Shown here: one piece after another, positions 8,237 through 18,573 of the stretch
Position numbering within the stretch: position 1 is the stretch's first letter
Layout of the letters: each line of letters begins with the position of its first letter
NCBI RefSeq assembly: GCF_949769255.1
Contig: NZ_OX458329.1
Location: forward strand, 620,001-684,000
Length of the DNA stretch: 64,000 bases
Origin: Mobiluncus massiliensis
Lineage (GTDB): Bacteria; Actinomycetota; Actinomycetes; Actinomycetales; Actinomycetaceae
Direction of reading: 5' to 3'
Made by a program: the position numbers and the translations under genes
The notes under the pieces: model-generated
The model's database searches: none
Told to the model about the DNA's origin: nothing
What the model saw: the letters and a program-made list of their open reading frames with translations, nothing else

Positions 8237-9838
8237 CTAAATCATCCCCACAAAGGTTCCGCACAAAATCTTGGTAATCATCGCCACGGGGTAAGCCATA
8301 GCGTAGCCCAAAGATACCCGAGGGTCAGTGTTGGTTTGGTCATTGGCAAATCCCAGTACCGCCGGCTGGGTTTGGGCACCTCCCATAAATCCCGCTAGCT
8401 TGGTTCCGCCCATCTTGCCAATAAAACGCATGAGGATAAATAGTGCCAGACCAAAGATGTTGGTGACGATGAAGCCCAGCAGCAAAATCCTCCACCAGTC
8501 TCCGCCGGTAAAGGCAGTTTGGATGGATCCGCCGGCGTTTACCCCCGCTTGCGCCAGGAACAACAGTAGTCCGATTTCACCTAAGACTTGACTGGTTGTG
8601 TAGGGCAGGGTCGTGACGAATGGACCAATACGTCCGATGCGTCCCATAATCAGCCCCATGATGATGGTTCCAGCGGCATACCCGACACTGAAATATCCGC
8701 CTCCGGGATTGGGGATGGGAATTTCGCCGATGAGGAACCCTAGGGTCATCCCAATTCCCAGGGCCACCGGGTTAAGGGAAGTGAGTCCGCGGGTGGAATC
8801 ACCCAAGTATTTGGTGATGGTAGCGATATTAGATTTTGGTGCTACCACGCGTAACCGGTCGCCTAACTGCAAGGTCAAATCCGGGTAAGCCACCATATCC
8901 ACATCGCCGCGACGGACGCGGGAGACAGTGGCACCGAAACGGTCGCCCATGTTTAGCTCCGCGATAGTCTTGCCGGCTTTGGTAGCATCGGAGAGGGTAA
9001 TGCGTCGATAGTCCAGGTAGGTGCGGTCGGTCTGTAGCGAATGGGAGGACGAATGCCCCAATTCTTCAATGATGGTGTGGACCGCTGAGGCTTCACCCAC
9101 AATGGTAATCAGGTCACCGGGGTTGAGCGTATCCGACATGTTGGGACGGGTGATGGGTCCCTGTTCGCCCCGGCGCAGACGCGAAAAAGCCAATTTTTCG
9201 TTGAAACGCTCGAAGATTTCTCCCAAGCGAGGTTGGGTGTCGATTTCCACCCGGATTGTTTTGGACACGACAGGGCTAGGCGCATCGCGGTCATTTTTGC
9301 CTTTTTTCAGTGCCAGCGAGGCAAAAAAGATCATTCCCAGGACGCCGTACAGGTAAGCAATAGAATAACCGACCGTGGCGGTGGCGATGTCCCCAGAAGT
9401 TTCCCCTCCTGCTTCAAGCATTGGGGTGTTTGTCAGTGCTCCGGAGAGGGTTCCCACTATCTGACTGATGGGCATTCCCAACAGAGTGCCAATTCCTACC
9501 GCAATGGCGCTGACTCCCACATAGACTCCGACCAGCAGGAGGATGGATTTCCAGGCGGTCTGGAGGGTCGCAAAAAAGTTCGAACCGGAGTTTGAACCAA
9601 TACAAAACGCAAACAGCGAGAGCCCTAATACCGCGATTTCTTTGGGAATCATGAGCTTTATGCCCGAAGCACTGGCCCACGCCGAGACGGCAATCGCGAG
9701 GAACAGTACCGCTGCGGCGCCCAAGGAAACACCTTTGACTTTGATATGTCCAAACGCCATGCCTATACCCAATAAAGCAGCTAAAAGGACAATTGGGTGA
9801 GCTGCGAAAAATTCGAACAAAGTGCCCTCCAGAGACAT
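8237..9838 (-). CDS. AspT/YidE/YbjL-type transporter with RCK_C domains
   Basis: A 533-aa membrane protein of the aspartate:alanine exchanger family. The N-terminal half has five or six membrane helices and a GTLSGALTNTPMLEAGG motif near residue 140, a family signature. The middle (about residues 205-365) holds two soluble TrkA-C-like domains (PNMSDTLNPGDLITIVG and LQLGDRLRVVAPK). The C-terminal half repeats the membrane part, ending with MGGAQTQPAVLGFANDQ. Characterised members exchange aspartate for alanine or export small carboxylates; the substrate here is unknown. The gene is convergent with MCP 2 (17 bp between stops) and is transcribed in the same direction as the ThrE-like gene upstream. 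The start ATG 9838 has only a distant GAGGT upstream. Confidence 0.85.
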   Translation of the reverse strand: MSLEGTLFEFFAAHPIVLLAALLGIGMAFGHIKVKGVSLGAAAVLFLAIAVSAWASASGIKLMIPKEIAVLGLSLFAFCIGSNSGSNFFATLQTAWKSILLLVGVYVGVSAIAVGIGTLLGMPISQIVGTLSGALTNTPMLEAGGETSGDIATATVGYSIAYLYGVLGMIFFASLALKKGKNDRDAPSPVVSKTIRVEIDTQPRLGEIFERFNEKLAFSRLRRGEQGPITRPNMSDTLNPGDLITIVGEASAVHTIIEELGHSSSHSLQTDRTYLDYRRITLSDATKAGKTIAELNMGDRFGATVSRVRRGDVDMVAYPDLTLQLGDRLRVVAPKSNIATITKYLGDSTRGLTSLNPVALGIGMTLGFLIGEIPIPNPGGGYFSVGYAAGTIIMGLIMGRIGRIGPFVTTLPYTTSQVLGEIGLLLFLAQAGVNAGGSIQTAFTGGDWWRILLLGFIVTNIFGLALFILMRFIGKMGGTKLAGFMGGAQTQPAVLGFANDQTNTDPRVSLGYAMAYPVAMITKILCGTFVGMI

Positions 9839-9885
9839 CGTGATAAATCAACCTCGTGGTCGGGAAAACCAACAAAGTCAGTCTA

Positions 9886-11442
9886 TCAACGCATACTGAA
9901 AGAATCGTCAGCGTCGGCATGGAGGACGGGATGGGTATCAACAATTTCCTTGTCTTGCAGCCAGTTTCGATCAGTGAGCATCCGAGCTGTGGAAAGCCCG
10001 ATACCAATTGCCAAAATGACTATGGACACTTCGGTGAGGGAGGCAATAGCTCCCATAAAGTTCCCCTCATTGAGGTGTACTAAGGCTGAATAGAGGGGAA
10101 CCCCCGGAACCATCAGTACCGCTGCCGGCACGGACAGCGAGACTCGTGAATAGTTAAAGTTCGACAGACGGGAAATAACGTCAGCAAGCAGACCGATTGC
10201 CAGCGCCTCCAGTCCTACGGAAAACTGCCAATTTAGCCCTGATTCCACGACGAAAAACCGCAGCGGATTGACCAGGGCGCATATCAGACCGGCATAAACG
10301 CACAAGCGCCGGTTCGAGTTAAACAGCATGGCGAACCCGGCAGAAGCCACAAATGAACAGAATGTTCGGGCGAGGTACAGCCAATGCCCCTCCAGAGGTG
10401 GGTTCACCGCGGGATCAACTGCCCAATGGAAGGTGAGGGACACGATCCACACGCTCACGCCGGCAGAAATTATCAGCATCAAGGTGTATATCAGGCGGGG
10501 TATCCCGGCGGAAAGGTCCATGCGCACCAAATCGAGCATCGAGGTAATGAGCGGGAAACCCGGAACTAAAAATAGGACCGCAGACACCACTCCCACCCGG
10601 AATCCGAGAGGATCAGCTGTAATCCAAGGCGGTATGGTTGCTAGGGTCGCGGATGAATAGACTCGCTTCAAGCACGTTTCCAGAAGTTCGGCGCAGCAAA
10701 TATAGACCACTGAGGCGGCAAAACCAGCGGTCATCCAGACCGCAAAATGGTTCGTTTTCTTTGACATCATCATCCGGCGCACGCTTTGCCCGAATCCTGC
10801 CGCTAAACCTGCCAATACGCACTCGATGAGACCGCCGCGGTTCAGGAAACAGAAGCAGGCGCAGGCAAATCCTGCTGCCAAAGTATTAGCAATCTTATTA
10901 AATTCAGGTTTGTAGGACTCAATGCGATCCATGAGACGGTTTGCTTCGCTGACGGGGGTGTCCGGTTTGATGTTTTGAATAAATAGCCGCAGCCGATCGA
11001 GTTTCGCAGCGTTGGTTCCAAAGTCCCTCTGCTCTGAGATTTCGGTCCGGGAAAAGGGGCGCAGATATACGGTGGAACTGATTTCGCCAAAGGTGACTTG
11101 AACATGGTGCTCATCAGCGCCCAACGCGGTAGCCAAGCGGGCCATGGAAATCTTAATCCGGTAGGCAGAAGCCCCACAGGACTGCAGCATGTGACCTAAG
11201 CGCATGATTGTGCGGGACACTTCCGTGAGCTGGATACGAATCTTTTCGTACTCCACCACACTTTGAGTACTGACCTCAATAGGGGTGTCGGTCGATTTTG
11301 GCTTGGGTGTAAAAGCGTGGTCACGCTCGCCACGCAGTCGTTCCAAGTGCTTTGACAGAAACATTGCGGTCTGCTCTTTCACACGTCGTGGAAAATTTAG
11401 AATCAATGACACAAAAAGATTTAACCATCTGGTGGACGCCAT
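9886..11442 (-). CDS. ThrE-like threonine/serine exporter
   Basis: The protein has the two-part ThrE architecture fused in one chain: a cytoplasmic N-terminal region (to about residue 170, with LGHMLQSCGASAYRI and VQVTFGEISSTVYLR), then about ten membrane helices with the VLFLVPGFPLITSMLDLVRMDLSAGI motif and a second block with VLMVPGVPLYSAL. The family exports threonine and serine by proton antiport. Length (518 aa) matches actinobacterial ThrE. No Shine-Dalgarno sequence precedes ATG 11442; ATG 11364 (MFLSKHLERL) has a weak AAAGAG upstream and is an alternative start. It is divergent from ilvB with about 200 bp between. Proximity to branched-chain amino acid genes is suggestive of amino acid export but does not show a shared substrate. 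Confidence 0.85.
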   Translation of the reverse strand: MASTRWLNLFVSLILNFPRRVKEQTAMFLSKHLERLRGERDHAFTPKPKSTDTPIEVSTQSVVEYEKIRIQLTEVSRTIMRLGHMLQSCGASAYRIKISMARLATALGADEHHVQVTFGEISSTVYLRPFSRTEISEQRDFGTNAAKLDRLRLFIQNIKPDTPVSEANRLMDRIESYKPEFNKIANTLAAGFACACFCFLNRGGLIECVLAGLAAGFGQSVRRMMMSKKTNHFAVWMTAGFAASVVYICCAELLETCLKRVYSSATLATIPPWITADPLGFRVGVVSAVLFLVPGFPLITSMLDLVRMDLSAGIPRLIYTLMLIISAGVSVWIVSLTFHWAVDPAVNPPLEGHWLYLARTFCSFVASAGFAMLFNSNRRLCVYAGLICALVNPLRFFVVESGLNWQFSVGLEALAIGLLADVISRLSNFNYSRVSLSVPAAVLMVPGVPLYSALVHLNEGNFMGAIASLTEVSIVILAIGIGLSTARMLTDRNWLQDKEIVDTHPVLHADADDSFSMR

Positions 11443-11640
11443 TAATCAGGACTAAGGGCACGGCCGGAGAAAATAATTTGGTTTTCCCCAGTTTTAGAAC
11501 CTGCAGAGAAGCTATATTTTGGGTTGGAACCGGGATTTCCCTCGACTTCCTTCATCTCAATATTCGGTCGGAAATCCACATAGTGAGATTTTGCCCTTGC
11601 GAGTTTCGCTCTCATTTGACCCAGAGTTACAGTTGAGTGC

Positions 11641-13482
11641 ATGAGCGAACCAGAAACAAAATCCATGGGAGCCTATGGCCCCGAGGAGACCCCCAACGAA
11701 ATTGATCCCGCAGCTCGCGGCGAAGTCATGACTGGTGCGAAAGCTGTCATTCGTACCTTGGAGGAACTGGGAGTGACCGATATTTTCGGGATTCCCGGTG
11801 GGGCGATTCTCTCCACTTTCGATCCGCTGTATGATTCCCAGAAACTGAACTTCGTGCTGACCCGCCACGAGCAGGGCGCCGCCCACGCTGCCGAGGGCTA
11901 CGCGAAATCCACCGGGAAAACCGGGGTAGCGCTGGTGACTTCGGGACCGGCCGCCACGAACCTGCTGACCGGTCTGGCTGATGCCATGATGGATTCGGTC
12001 CCGGTGGTCGCGATAACCGGCCAGGTCGGAGCGGAGTCTATCGGTACTGATGCCTTCCAGGAATCCGACATTGTCGGTGCCTCAATGCCCCTGACGAAAC
12101 ACAGTTTCCTGGTCACTCGTCCCGAGGACATTCCCTCCCGCCTAGCGGAGGCCTTCTTCATCGCTTCCTCCGGGCGACCCGGACCAGTTTTGGTGGACAT
12201 CACAAAAACAGCCCAGAACAAAAAAATGGCCTTTACCTGGCCTCCACCGATGGAGCTACCCGGATACAAACTGCCTGGCAAGCCTTCCAAACAGCAGGTC
12301 GCGGCGGCGGCCACCGAAATCGCGGGGGCGCATCGACCGGTGCTATATATCGGCGGCGGGATAATTGCCGCCGACGCGACCTCGGAGCTGAAAGAATTGG
12401 CTGATGCCACTGGGGCTCCCGTAGTCACCACCCTGACTGCGCGCGGAGCCTTCCCCGATGATTCACCGCAGCACATGGGAATGCCGGGGATGCACGGTTG
12501 CGTGTCTGCGGTGCTGTCGATGCAGCAGGCGGACCTGCTGGTTGCGCTCGGTACGCGTTTCGACGATCGGGTCACCGGGGACGTGAAATCCTTTGCTCCT
12601 CACGCCAAGGTTATCCATGTTGATATCGATGCGGCCGAAATCTCAAAAATCCGTCATGCCGATGTTCCTATCGTGGGAGATCTAAAACCAGTCATCGCGG
12701 CGCTGCTGCGGGCACTGCCCCAAGCCTACAAACAGTATGGCCGGCCGGACTTGACCCCGTGGATGAAGTCCTTGACCAAACTGAAAGACAAGTTCCCCGC
12801 GTACTTCGACGATACCTTGGACGGCCTGGTCAGCCCGCAAAAGGCTATCAAGGTGCTGGACGAGGTTAGCGACGACGACGCGATTGTGGTCACCGGGGTC
12901 GGCCAGCATCAAATGTGGGCGTCCCAATTTATGACCTACCGTTACCCGCGCACCTACATTTCGTCTTGCGGTCTGGGAACGATGGGATTCGGCGTCCCCG
13001 CCGCGATGGGCGCAAAAGTTGCCAATCCGGATCGGGAAGTCTGGCTCATAGACGGAGATGGCTCGTTCCAGATGACGAATCAGGAACTGGCCACCTGCAC
13101 CCAATCGCATATCTCGATAAAGGTGCTTCTCATCAACAACTCCTCGCTGGGGATGGTGCGTCAATGGCAGACCCTGTTCTATAACGAACGCTATTCTCAG
13201 ACCGACCTGCATGACGGAGCCCGCAACCTCGATGAGGCAAACCGGGTGGGGATCCCCGATTTCATGCTTTTGGCGAAAGCCTACGGAGCTGAGGGAATTC
13301 GGGTTACTGACCCGAAAGACCTGCGAAAAGCCCTGGAGAAAGCTCACCAGATTGACGACCGTCCGGTCGTAGTCGAGGTGCTGGTCAGCCCCGATGCCAT
13401 GGTGTTCCCGATGGTTCCCGCGGGGCAGACCAACGACAAAGTCATTTATGCCCCTGACAAGACTGTGACCTGGGAGGACTAA
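11641..13482 (+). CDS. ilvB: Acetolactate synthase large (catalytic) subunit
   Basis: Condenses two pyruvates to acetolactate (valine/leucine branch), or pyruvate with 2-oxobutyrate (isoleucine branch), using thiamine diphosphate and FAD. The 613-aa protein has the N-terminal TPP-pyrimidine domain with catalytic Glu77 in [15 protein letters not shown], a central FAD-binding domain, and the C-terminal TPP-diphosphate motif [14 protein letters not shown] followed by [13 protein letters not shown]. Length is normal. No Shine-Dalgarno sequence is visible before ATG 11641, so the transcript may be leaderless or start at an internal ATG such as 11728, where conserved homology begins. It is followed by ilvN after 2 nt, then ilvC. 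I found no leader peptide or T-box upstream. Confidence 0.96.
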   Translation: MSEPETKSMGAYGPEETPNEIDPAARGEVMTGAKAVIRTLEELGVTDIFGIPGGAILSTFDPLYDSQKLNFVLTRHEQGAAHAAEGYAKSTGKTGVALVTSGPAATNLLTGLADAMMDSVPVVAITGQVGAESIGTDAFQESDIVGASMPLTKHSFLVTRPEDIPSRLAEAFFIASSGRPGPVLVDITKTAQNKKMAFTWPPPMELPGYKLPGKPSKQQVAAAATEIAGAHRPVLYIGGGIIAADATSELKELADATGAPVVTTLTARGAFPDDSPQHMGMPGMHGCVSAVLSMQQADLLVALGTRFDDRVTGDVKSFAPHAKVIHVDIDAAEISKIRHADVPIVGDLKPVIAALLRALPQAYKQYGRPDLTPWMKSLTKLKDKFPAYFDDTLDGLVSPQKAIKVLDEVSDDDAIVVTGVGQHQMWASQFMTYRYPRTYISSCGLGTMGFGVPAAMGAKVANPDREVWLIDGDGSFQMTNQELATCTQSHISIKVLLINNSSLGMVRQWQTLFYNERYSQTDLHDGARNLDEANRVGIPDFMLLAKAYGAEGIRVTDPKDLRKALEKAHQIDDRPVVVEVLVSPDAMVFPMVPAGQTNDKVIYAPDKTVTWED

Positions 13483-13484
13483 AC

Positions 13485-13988
13485 ATGAGTATGACGCATA
13501 CCCTGTCGGTGCTTGTCGAAAACAAGCCTGGCGTTTTGACCCGCGTGGCGGCGCTGTTTGCCCGCCGTGCCTTTAACATTCAATCCCTCGCGGTGGGAGA
13601 AACTGAGAAACCCGAGATTTCGCGCATCACCATCGTGGTCGATGTTTCCGAAGTGTCCCTGGAACAGGTCACGAAACAGCTGAACAAGCTGGTGAACGTA
13701 CTGAAAATCGTGGAGTTGGAACCCGAACGAGCCGTCGAGAGGGAACTCATGCTCATCAAAGTTTCGGCTGACGACACGAACCGAACCGCGGTACTCCAGA
13801 TTGTGGACCTGTTCCGGGCCCATGTCGTGGACGTGTCGCGAGGCACCCTGGTCATCGAATCTATCGGTTCCCCGGCGAAACACGCGGCTCTGTTGCGTGA
13901 GTTGGAGCCCTACGGAATTCGTGAAATCGTCCAATCGGGCAACGTCGCGATTGGACGCGGATCGAAGTCCATCACCGATCAAATTTAG
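13485..13988 (+). CDS. ilvN: Acetolactate synthase small (regulatory) subunit
   Basis: The regulatory subunit stimulates IlvB and gives feedback inhibition by valine and other branched-chain amino acids. The 167-aa protein has an N-terminal ACT domain (HTLSVLVENKPGVLTRVAALFARRAFNIQSLAVG), where effector binds at the dimer interface, and a C-terminal domain with LRELEPYGIREIVQSGNVAIGRG. The start ATG 13485 is preceded by GGGAGG and lies 2 nt after the ilvB stop, so the two subunits are translationally coupled. Full family length. Confidence 0.96.
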   Translation: MSMTHTLSVLVENKPGVLTRVAALFARRAFNIQSLAVGETEKPEISRITIVVDVSEVSLEQVTKQLNKLVNVLKIVELEPERAVERELMLIKVSADDTNRTAVLQIVDLFRAHVVDVSRGTLVIESIGSPAKHAALLRELEPYGIREIVQSGNVAIGRGSKSITDQI

Positions 13989-14083
13989 GGGCAAATTAAC
14001 CGGATTTTGCCTACTCTTTGCACGGAAAACACCCTATATCTTTTTCAATGAAACACCTCTACAATTACTAAGGAGAAAAAATC

Positions 14084-15112
14084 ATGGCAGAAATTTATTA
14101 CGAAGACGACGCTGACCTGTCGCTCATTCAGTCTCAGAAGGTGGCCGTAATTGGTTACGGCTCGCAGGGTCATGCCCATGCGCTGAACCTGCGCGATTCT
14201 GGGGTCGACGTGGTCGTGGGCTTGCGCGAAAGCTCCTCCTCGCGGGCAAAGGCCGAGGAACAGGGCTTGACGGTGAAAACCGTGGCAGATGCCGTGAAAG
14301 AAGCCGACGTGGTCATGATTCTGTTGCCCGACCAGGTGCAGAGCAAGGTCTATGCCGCCGAAATCGAGCCGAACCTGATGCCGAACGCCGCTCTGTTCTT
14401 TGCCCACGGGTTCAACATCCGTTTCGGATACATCAAGCCCGGTCCCGGCCATGACGTGTGCATGGTGGCTCCCAAGGGTCCGGGGCACGTGGTGCGCCGT
14501 ACTTTCGTTGCCGGTCAGGGGGTGCCCGACGTTATCGCCGTGGAATGCGACGCATCCGGACGCGCTTGGGAACTGACAAAGTCCTACGCAAAAGGCATCG
14601 GCGGGACCCGCGCGGGCGTCATCAAGACGACCTTTACCGAGGAAACGGAAACCGACCTGTTCGGCGAACAAAACGTGCTGTGCGGCGGGGTGTCCAAGCT
14701 CATCCAGTACGGTTTTGAAACCCTGGTCGAAGCCGGCTACCAGCCCGAAATCGCCTACTTCGAGGTGTGCCACGAGATGAAGTTGATTGTCGACCTCATC
14801 AACGAAGGCGGCCTGTCCAAGATGCGCTGGTCTATCTCCGACACGGCCGAATACGGCGACTACATCTCCGGTCCACGCGTCATCACCCCTGACGTGAAGA
14901 CCCATATGAAGGATGTCTTGGCGGATATCCAAAACGGCAGCTTCGCCAAGCGTTTCATGGACGATCAAGCTGCCGGAGCCCCTGATTTTAAGCGTCTACG
15001 CGCCGAAGGCGAAGGTCACCAGATTGAAAAAGTCGGTGCCGAGCTGCGCCAGATGTTTACATGGAATACCAACAAAGACACCGATTATGTGGAGGGCCAC
15101 GCCGCTCGCTAA
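14084..15112 (+). CDS. ilvC: Ketol-acid reductoisomerase (class I)
   Basis: Converts acetolactate and acetohydroxybutyrate to the dihydroxy acids with NADPH and Mg2+. The 342-aa length is that of the short class I enzyme. The Rossmann motif [17 protein letters not shown] lies at residues 25-40, with serines in GLRESSSSR for the NADP phosphate, and the C-terminal knotted domain has the metal-ligand region [12 protein letters not shown] and [14 protein letters not shown] strong AAGGAG site precedes ATG 14084. It follows ilvN by 95 bp, a gap with room for its own promoter. ilvD (dihydroxy-acid dehydratase), the next enzyme, is not in the window. Confidence 0.97.
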   Translation: MAEIYYEDDADLSLIQSQKVAVIGYGSQGHAHALNLRDSGVDVVVGLRESSSSRAKAEEQGLTVKTVADAVKEADVVMILLPDQVQSKVYAAEIEPNLMPNAALFFAHGFNIRFGYIKPGPGHDVCMVAPKGPGHVVRRTFVAGQGVPDVIAVECDASGRAWELTKSYAKGIGGTRAGVIKTTFTEETETDLFGEQNVLCGGVSKLIQYGFETLVEAGYQPEIAYFEVCHEMKLIVDLINEGGLSKMRWSISDTAEYGDYISGPRVITPDVKTHMKDVLADIQNGSFAKRFMDDQAAGAPDFKRLRAEGEGHQIEKVGAELRQMFTWNTNKDTDYVEGHAAR

Positions 15113-15139
15113 TCGCTTAGCACAGATAAGGAAATCGTG

Positions 15140-16105
15140 ATGAAAAAGTTAATCCCCATTTTAGCGTTGGCTTCAGTTTGCGCTGCGTGGGGGTCAACTT
15201 TTTTCATGATAAAGGATCATGTTCTGGATGAAGTTCCGGCTTCTGACTTCCTGACCGTGCGCTTTATTCTCGCGGCTCTGATTGCTTGCGCGTTGTGGTT
15301 TCGGGAACTGCGCACGGCGGGTTGGAAGACGCTGGCTCTCGGCTTCGGGGCGGGGGTCCTCTACGGTTTGGGTCAACTGGCGCAAACTTGGGGATTGAAC
15401 CTGACCTCTCCGGCTACCTCGGGATTCATCACCGCCATGTCCATAGTCTTTGTGCCTTTCGTGGCGTTGATTCTGTTCCGGGAACGTTTCAAGCCAATTA
15501 CCTGGCTGTGGATGCTGCTGGCCACTCTCGGCTTGGCGGCACTGTCCCTGCAAGGGTGGTCTTTCGGGCTTGGCGAGCTGATAACCCTGTTGGGAGCGTT
15601 ATTCTTTGCCATCCAGGTGGCGACTCTCGGTGTAATCTCGCCGGGACGTCCCGCGGGAGCGCTGGCTACCATGCAGATGGTGGGGACCGCGGCGGTGAAC
15701 GCTGTTCCGGCGCTTTCGGATGGGGAACTTACCCTACCCTCCAGCGGTGCTGCCTGGGCTAGCCTCATCTATATGGTTCTGATTTGTGCTGTGGGGGCTC
15801 TGTTCATCCAGACCTGGGCACAAGCGCGGATGTCCTCTACCGAGGCAGCCTTGATTATGGCCTGTGAACCGCTCTTTGCCACCCTTTTTTCGGTAGTGTT
15901 CAGCGGGGAAGCCCTGACGTGGCGGCTCCTGGTGGGCGGTACTCTCATCATGGTGGCAATTGTGGCGGCACAGTTGGTCGGGGTTCATCCCGATGCAGAG
16001 AAGCCAGTTCCGGACGACAGCCGCGAAGCTACTCCTTTAACTGAGAACCGCACCAGGAAAACTGCTGATTTTAGACATAAAAAGAAAGTAGGAGTTACGT
16101 TATGA
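15140..16105 (+). CDS. EamA/DMT-family transporter
   Basis: A 10-helix drug/metabolite transporter of about 320 aa made of two EamA repeats (helices from about residue 5 to 145 and 150 to 290). The first helix has [15 protein letters not shown], the usual EamA start, and the second repeat has [23 protein letters not shown]. EamA proteins typically export amino acids, nucleotides or metabolites; the substrate is unknown. ATG 15140 follows ATAAGGA by 7 nt; GTG 15137 is an alternative. Its last codons overlap the leuB start (ATGA), so it is embedded in the ilv-leu operon, and export of a branched-chain amino acid or intermediate is a reasonable guess, not a demonstrated role. The C-terminal 30 residues are charged and cytoplasmic. 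Confidence 0.85.
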   Translation: MKKLIPILALASVCAAWGSTFFMIKDHVLDEVPASDFLTVRFILAALIACALWFRELRTAGWKTLALGFGAGVLYGLGQLAQTWGLNLTSPATSGFITAMSIVFVPFVALILFRERFKPITWLWMLLATLGLAALSLQGWSFGLGELITLLGALFFAIQVATLGVISPGRPAGALATMQMVGTAAVNAVPALSDGELTLPSSGAAWASLIYMVLICAVGALFIQTWAQARMSSTEAALIMACEPLFATLFSVVFSGEALTWRLLVGGTLIMVAIVAAQLVGVHPDAEKPVPDDSREATPLTENRTRKTADFRHKKKVGVTL

Positions 16106-17154
16106 CGAGCATCGATTTGGCCTTGATTCCAGGGGATGGCATCGGTCACGAGGTCGTTCCCGAGGCTGTGAAGGTCCTCAAAAAGGTCCTGGGGGGTGCG
16201 GGCGTTGGTTTGAAAACCACCCTCTATGATTTGGGGGCGGCTCGTTACCATCGTGATGGGGTGGTTTTGGATGATGCTACGGAACAAGCCCTGCGTGGCC
16301 ATGATGCGATTTTGCTGGGGGCGGTAGGAGATCCTTCCGTGCAGTCCGGGGTGCTGGAACGCGGGCTACTGTTGAAACTGCGTTTCGACTTTGACCACTA
16401 CGTGAATCTGCGCCCTTCCAAGTATTATCCGGGGGTGCCGACCCCGTTGGCGAATCCCGGCAACATTGATTTTGTGGTGGTGCGCGAAGGCACGGAAGGC
16501 CTGTACTGCGGTAACGGCGGGGTGTTGCGTCAGGGCACACCACAAGAGATTGCCACCGAAGTGTCCGTGAACACGCGTCTCGGCGTGGAGCGGGTCGTGC
16601 GTTACGCTTTTGCGCAGGCGCAGGCACGGCGCCAGCATCTGACTTACGTGCACAAGCACAATGTGTTGGTCAACGCCGGGCACTTGTGGCGCCGCTGTGT
16701 GGAGGAAGTCGGGGAGGAATTTCCGGAGGTGGAAGTCGACTACCTACACGTCGATGCGGCCACGATTTTCCTGGTCACGAACCCGGCTCGGTTTGACGTG
16801 ATTGTGACCGATAACCTGTTCGGCGACATCTTGACTGACGAAGCTGGGGCAATCACTGGCGGTATCGGCTTGGCGGCATCGGGAAACATCAACCCGGAAA
16901 AAACCTTCCCGTCCATGTTTGAACCCGTTCACGGCTCCGCCCCGGATATCGCTGGACAGGGCAAAGCCGACCCGACCGCCACTATTGCGAGTCTGGTCCT
17001 GATGCTCAACCACCTGGAATATCCCCAGCTGGCGGCGAGCATCCAACGCGCTATCGATGCGGATATGGCCGACCGTGCCGCCGCGTCTGTTGCCGGGACA
17101 CCCCTGGTCCGCACCACCAGCGAAATCGGCGACGCGATAGCCGCCTCTCTCTAG
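16102..17154 (+). CDS. leuB: 3-isopropylmalate dehydrogenase
   Basis: Oxidises and decarboxylates 3-isopropylmalate to 2-ketoisocaproate with NAD+; in the citramalate route the same enzyme acts on 3-methylmalate to give 2-oxobutyrate. The 350-aa protein shows [15 protein letters not shown] at the N-terminus, the arginine region [16 protein letters not shown] for substrate binding, and the metal/NAD motif [26 protein letters not shown]. It is of the short actinobacterial LeuB type. TAGGAG lies 7 nt before ATG 16102, which overlaps the stop of the EamA gene. The neighbouring cimA makes the dual role likely. leuC and leuD are not in the window. Confidence 0.95.
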   Translation: MTSIDLALIPGDGIGHEVVPEAVKVLKKVLGGAGVGLKTTLYDLGAARYHRDGVVLDDATEQALRGHDAILLGAVGDPSVQSGVLERGLLLKLRFDFDHYVNLRPSKYYPGVPTPLANPGNIDFVVVREGTEGLYCGNGGVLRQGTPQEIATEVSVNTRLGVERVVRYAFAQAQARRQHLTYVHKHNVLVNAGHLWRRCVEEVGEEFPEVEVDYLHVDAATIFLVTNPARFDVIVTDNLFGDILTDEAGAITGGIGLAASGNINPEKTFPSMFEPVHGSAPDIAGQGKADPTATIASLVLMLNHLEYPQLAASIQRAIDADMADRAAASVAGTPLVRTTSEIGDAIAASL

Positions 17155-17255
17155 GGATGGTGACCACGAATCCCCGAAAATCCCTAAAATCCTGAGCACG
17201 GCGTGCCCCGAACCACTTTTGCCTATCAATAACCCAATGAAAGAAGAAGAACAAC

Positions 17256-18383
17256 ATGAGTAATCTCGAAGAACTCGCGAAACAGCCGCTGCCTAACGCC
17301 AATGAACTGGCCGGGCGATTCCCGCTCCAGCCTCATGCCCATAGGGCCGATGAAGCCACCTACCGTGAGGTGATGGAAAAACTCGCTTTCGGCCAATCCT
17401 TTAGCGATTACATGGCACACGCGCTGTGGACCAAGGACGGCGGCTGGCAGGAAAAGGAGTTGCGTCCCTACGGGCCGCTGCCGGTGTATCCGGGAACCTC
17501 GGTGTTGCATTACGGTCAGGCGGTTTTTGAAGGGTTGAAGGCGTACCGCCGGGCTGACAACACGATTTGGCTGTTCCGTCCCGCTTTCAACGCGAATCGG
17601 TTTAATCAGTCCGCGCGCCGTTTGGCGCTACCGGAAATTCCGGTTGAGGACTTCGTGGGGTCTTGTGTGGACCTAGTGCGTGCCGATGCTCGCTGGGTGC
17701 CCGTCAAAGATGGCGCCACCCTGTACTTGCGCCCCTTTATGTATGCCTCGGAGTCTTTCTTGGGAGTGCATCCGGCGCACGAGGTGACCTACCTCAATAT
17801 CGGTTCGCCGTCAGGGCCCTACTTCGACAACGGTTTTTCACCAGTTTCGATTTATGTGTCTGAGGATTACCACCGCGCCGGACCGGGCGGTACCGGTGAA
17901 GCCAAGACTTCCGGTAATTACGCGGCGTCTTTGCAGCCCCAAGAGATTGCGGCGGAAAAGGGTTACGCACAGGTGTGCTTCCTGGACGGCGAAACGAACA
18001 CCTATATCGACGAACTGGGCGGCATGAACGTCTTTGTGGTGTACCACGACGGCAAAGTGGCGACCCCGCAGCTCACCGGGTGCATCTTGGAGGGCGGTAC
18101 CCGCGGTGCGATTATTCAGGTTCTGGCTGACGAGGGCATTACCGTCAGCGAGGAACGCATCGCCCTGCACCAGCTGTTGGACGACATTCGCGCCGGTAAG
18201 GTCGCTGAGTTCCTGGCCTGCGGGACGGCCGCGGTCGTGACCCCGATTGGCAAACTTGGCGGGAAAGACTTTGAGCTGGAGGTCCCCACCGGCCCGATGA
18301 CCAAGCACATCCACGACGTCATCACCGGCATTCAGTGGGGACGCCGCGAGGATCCCCACGGCTGGTGCTACCGGGTGCTGTAG
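17256..18383 (+). CDS. ilvE: Branched-chain amino acid aminotransferase
   Basis: Last step of valine, leucine and isoleucine synthesis: a PLP-dependent amino transfer from glutamate to the keto acids. The 375-aa fold-type IV protein has GTSVLHYGQAVFEGLKAYR, LYLRPFMYASES, the PLP lysine at residue 217 in GEAKTSGNYAASL, and the phosphate-binding ILEGGTRGAIIQ region. It matches the longer actinobacterial/eukaryotic-type IlvE. AAGAAGAA precedes ATG 17256. About 100 bp separate it from leuB. The gene ends before a 14-bp perfect hairpin at 18413, which may end transcription of the cluster. Confidence 0.96.
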   Translation: MSNLEELAKQPLPNANELAGRFPLQPHAHRADEATYREVMEKLAFGQSFSDYMAHALWTKDGGWQEKELRPYGPLPVYPGTSVLHYGQAVFEGLKAYRRADNTIWLFRPAFNANRFNQSARRLALPEIPVEDFVGSCVDLVRADARWVPVKDGATLYLRPFMYASESFLGVHPAHEVTYLNIGSPSGPYFDNGFSPVSIYVSEDYHRAGPGGTGEAKTSGNYAASLQPQEIAAEKGYAQVCFLDGETNTYIDELGGMNVFVVYHDGKVATPQLTGCILEGGTRGAIIQVLADEGITVSEERIALHQLLDDIRAGKVAEFLACGTAAVVTPIGKLGGKDFELEVPTGPMTKHIHDVITGIQWGRREDPHGWCYRVL

Positions 18384-18412
18384 TTTGGAAAGCTGAACGA
18401 TTTATTAACTGC

Positions 18413-18445
18413 CTTATGGGATTGTCGCTAAGACAATCCCATAAG
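18413..18445. terminator. Perfect 14-bp hairpin after ilvE
   Basis: CTTATGGGATTGTC and its exact reverse complement flank a 5-nt loop (GCTAA). It starts 30 bp after the ilvE stop and faces a minus-strand gene, so it could act as a terminator in both directions. No T-run follows on either strand, so intrinsic termination is only probable. Confidence 0.5.
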
Positions 18446-18573
18446 TTGTTACAGTCATGAGAATAGTGTTTTCTAAATCCGAGAAATAGTGCCTAGTAAT
18501 CCGGCACCTTAGGTATGGTCGTTCGGGGTTTCCTGAAAGAGCAAGAGCTAACGCAAAACCGCAAAGTTGGCAA

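Noticed and set aside
11443-11640. Leader or T-box before ilvB
   Set aside because: No Leu/Val/Ile-rich frame and no T-box or specifier structure was seen in this gap.
14047-14070. 7-codon frame MKHLYNY before ilvC considered as leader peptide
   Set aside because: It has no Ile or Val codons and one Leu, and no ribosome site; its stop overlaps the ilvC ribosome site, likely by chance.
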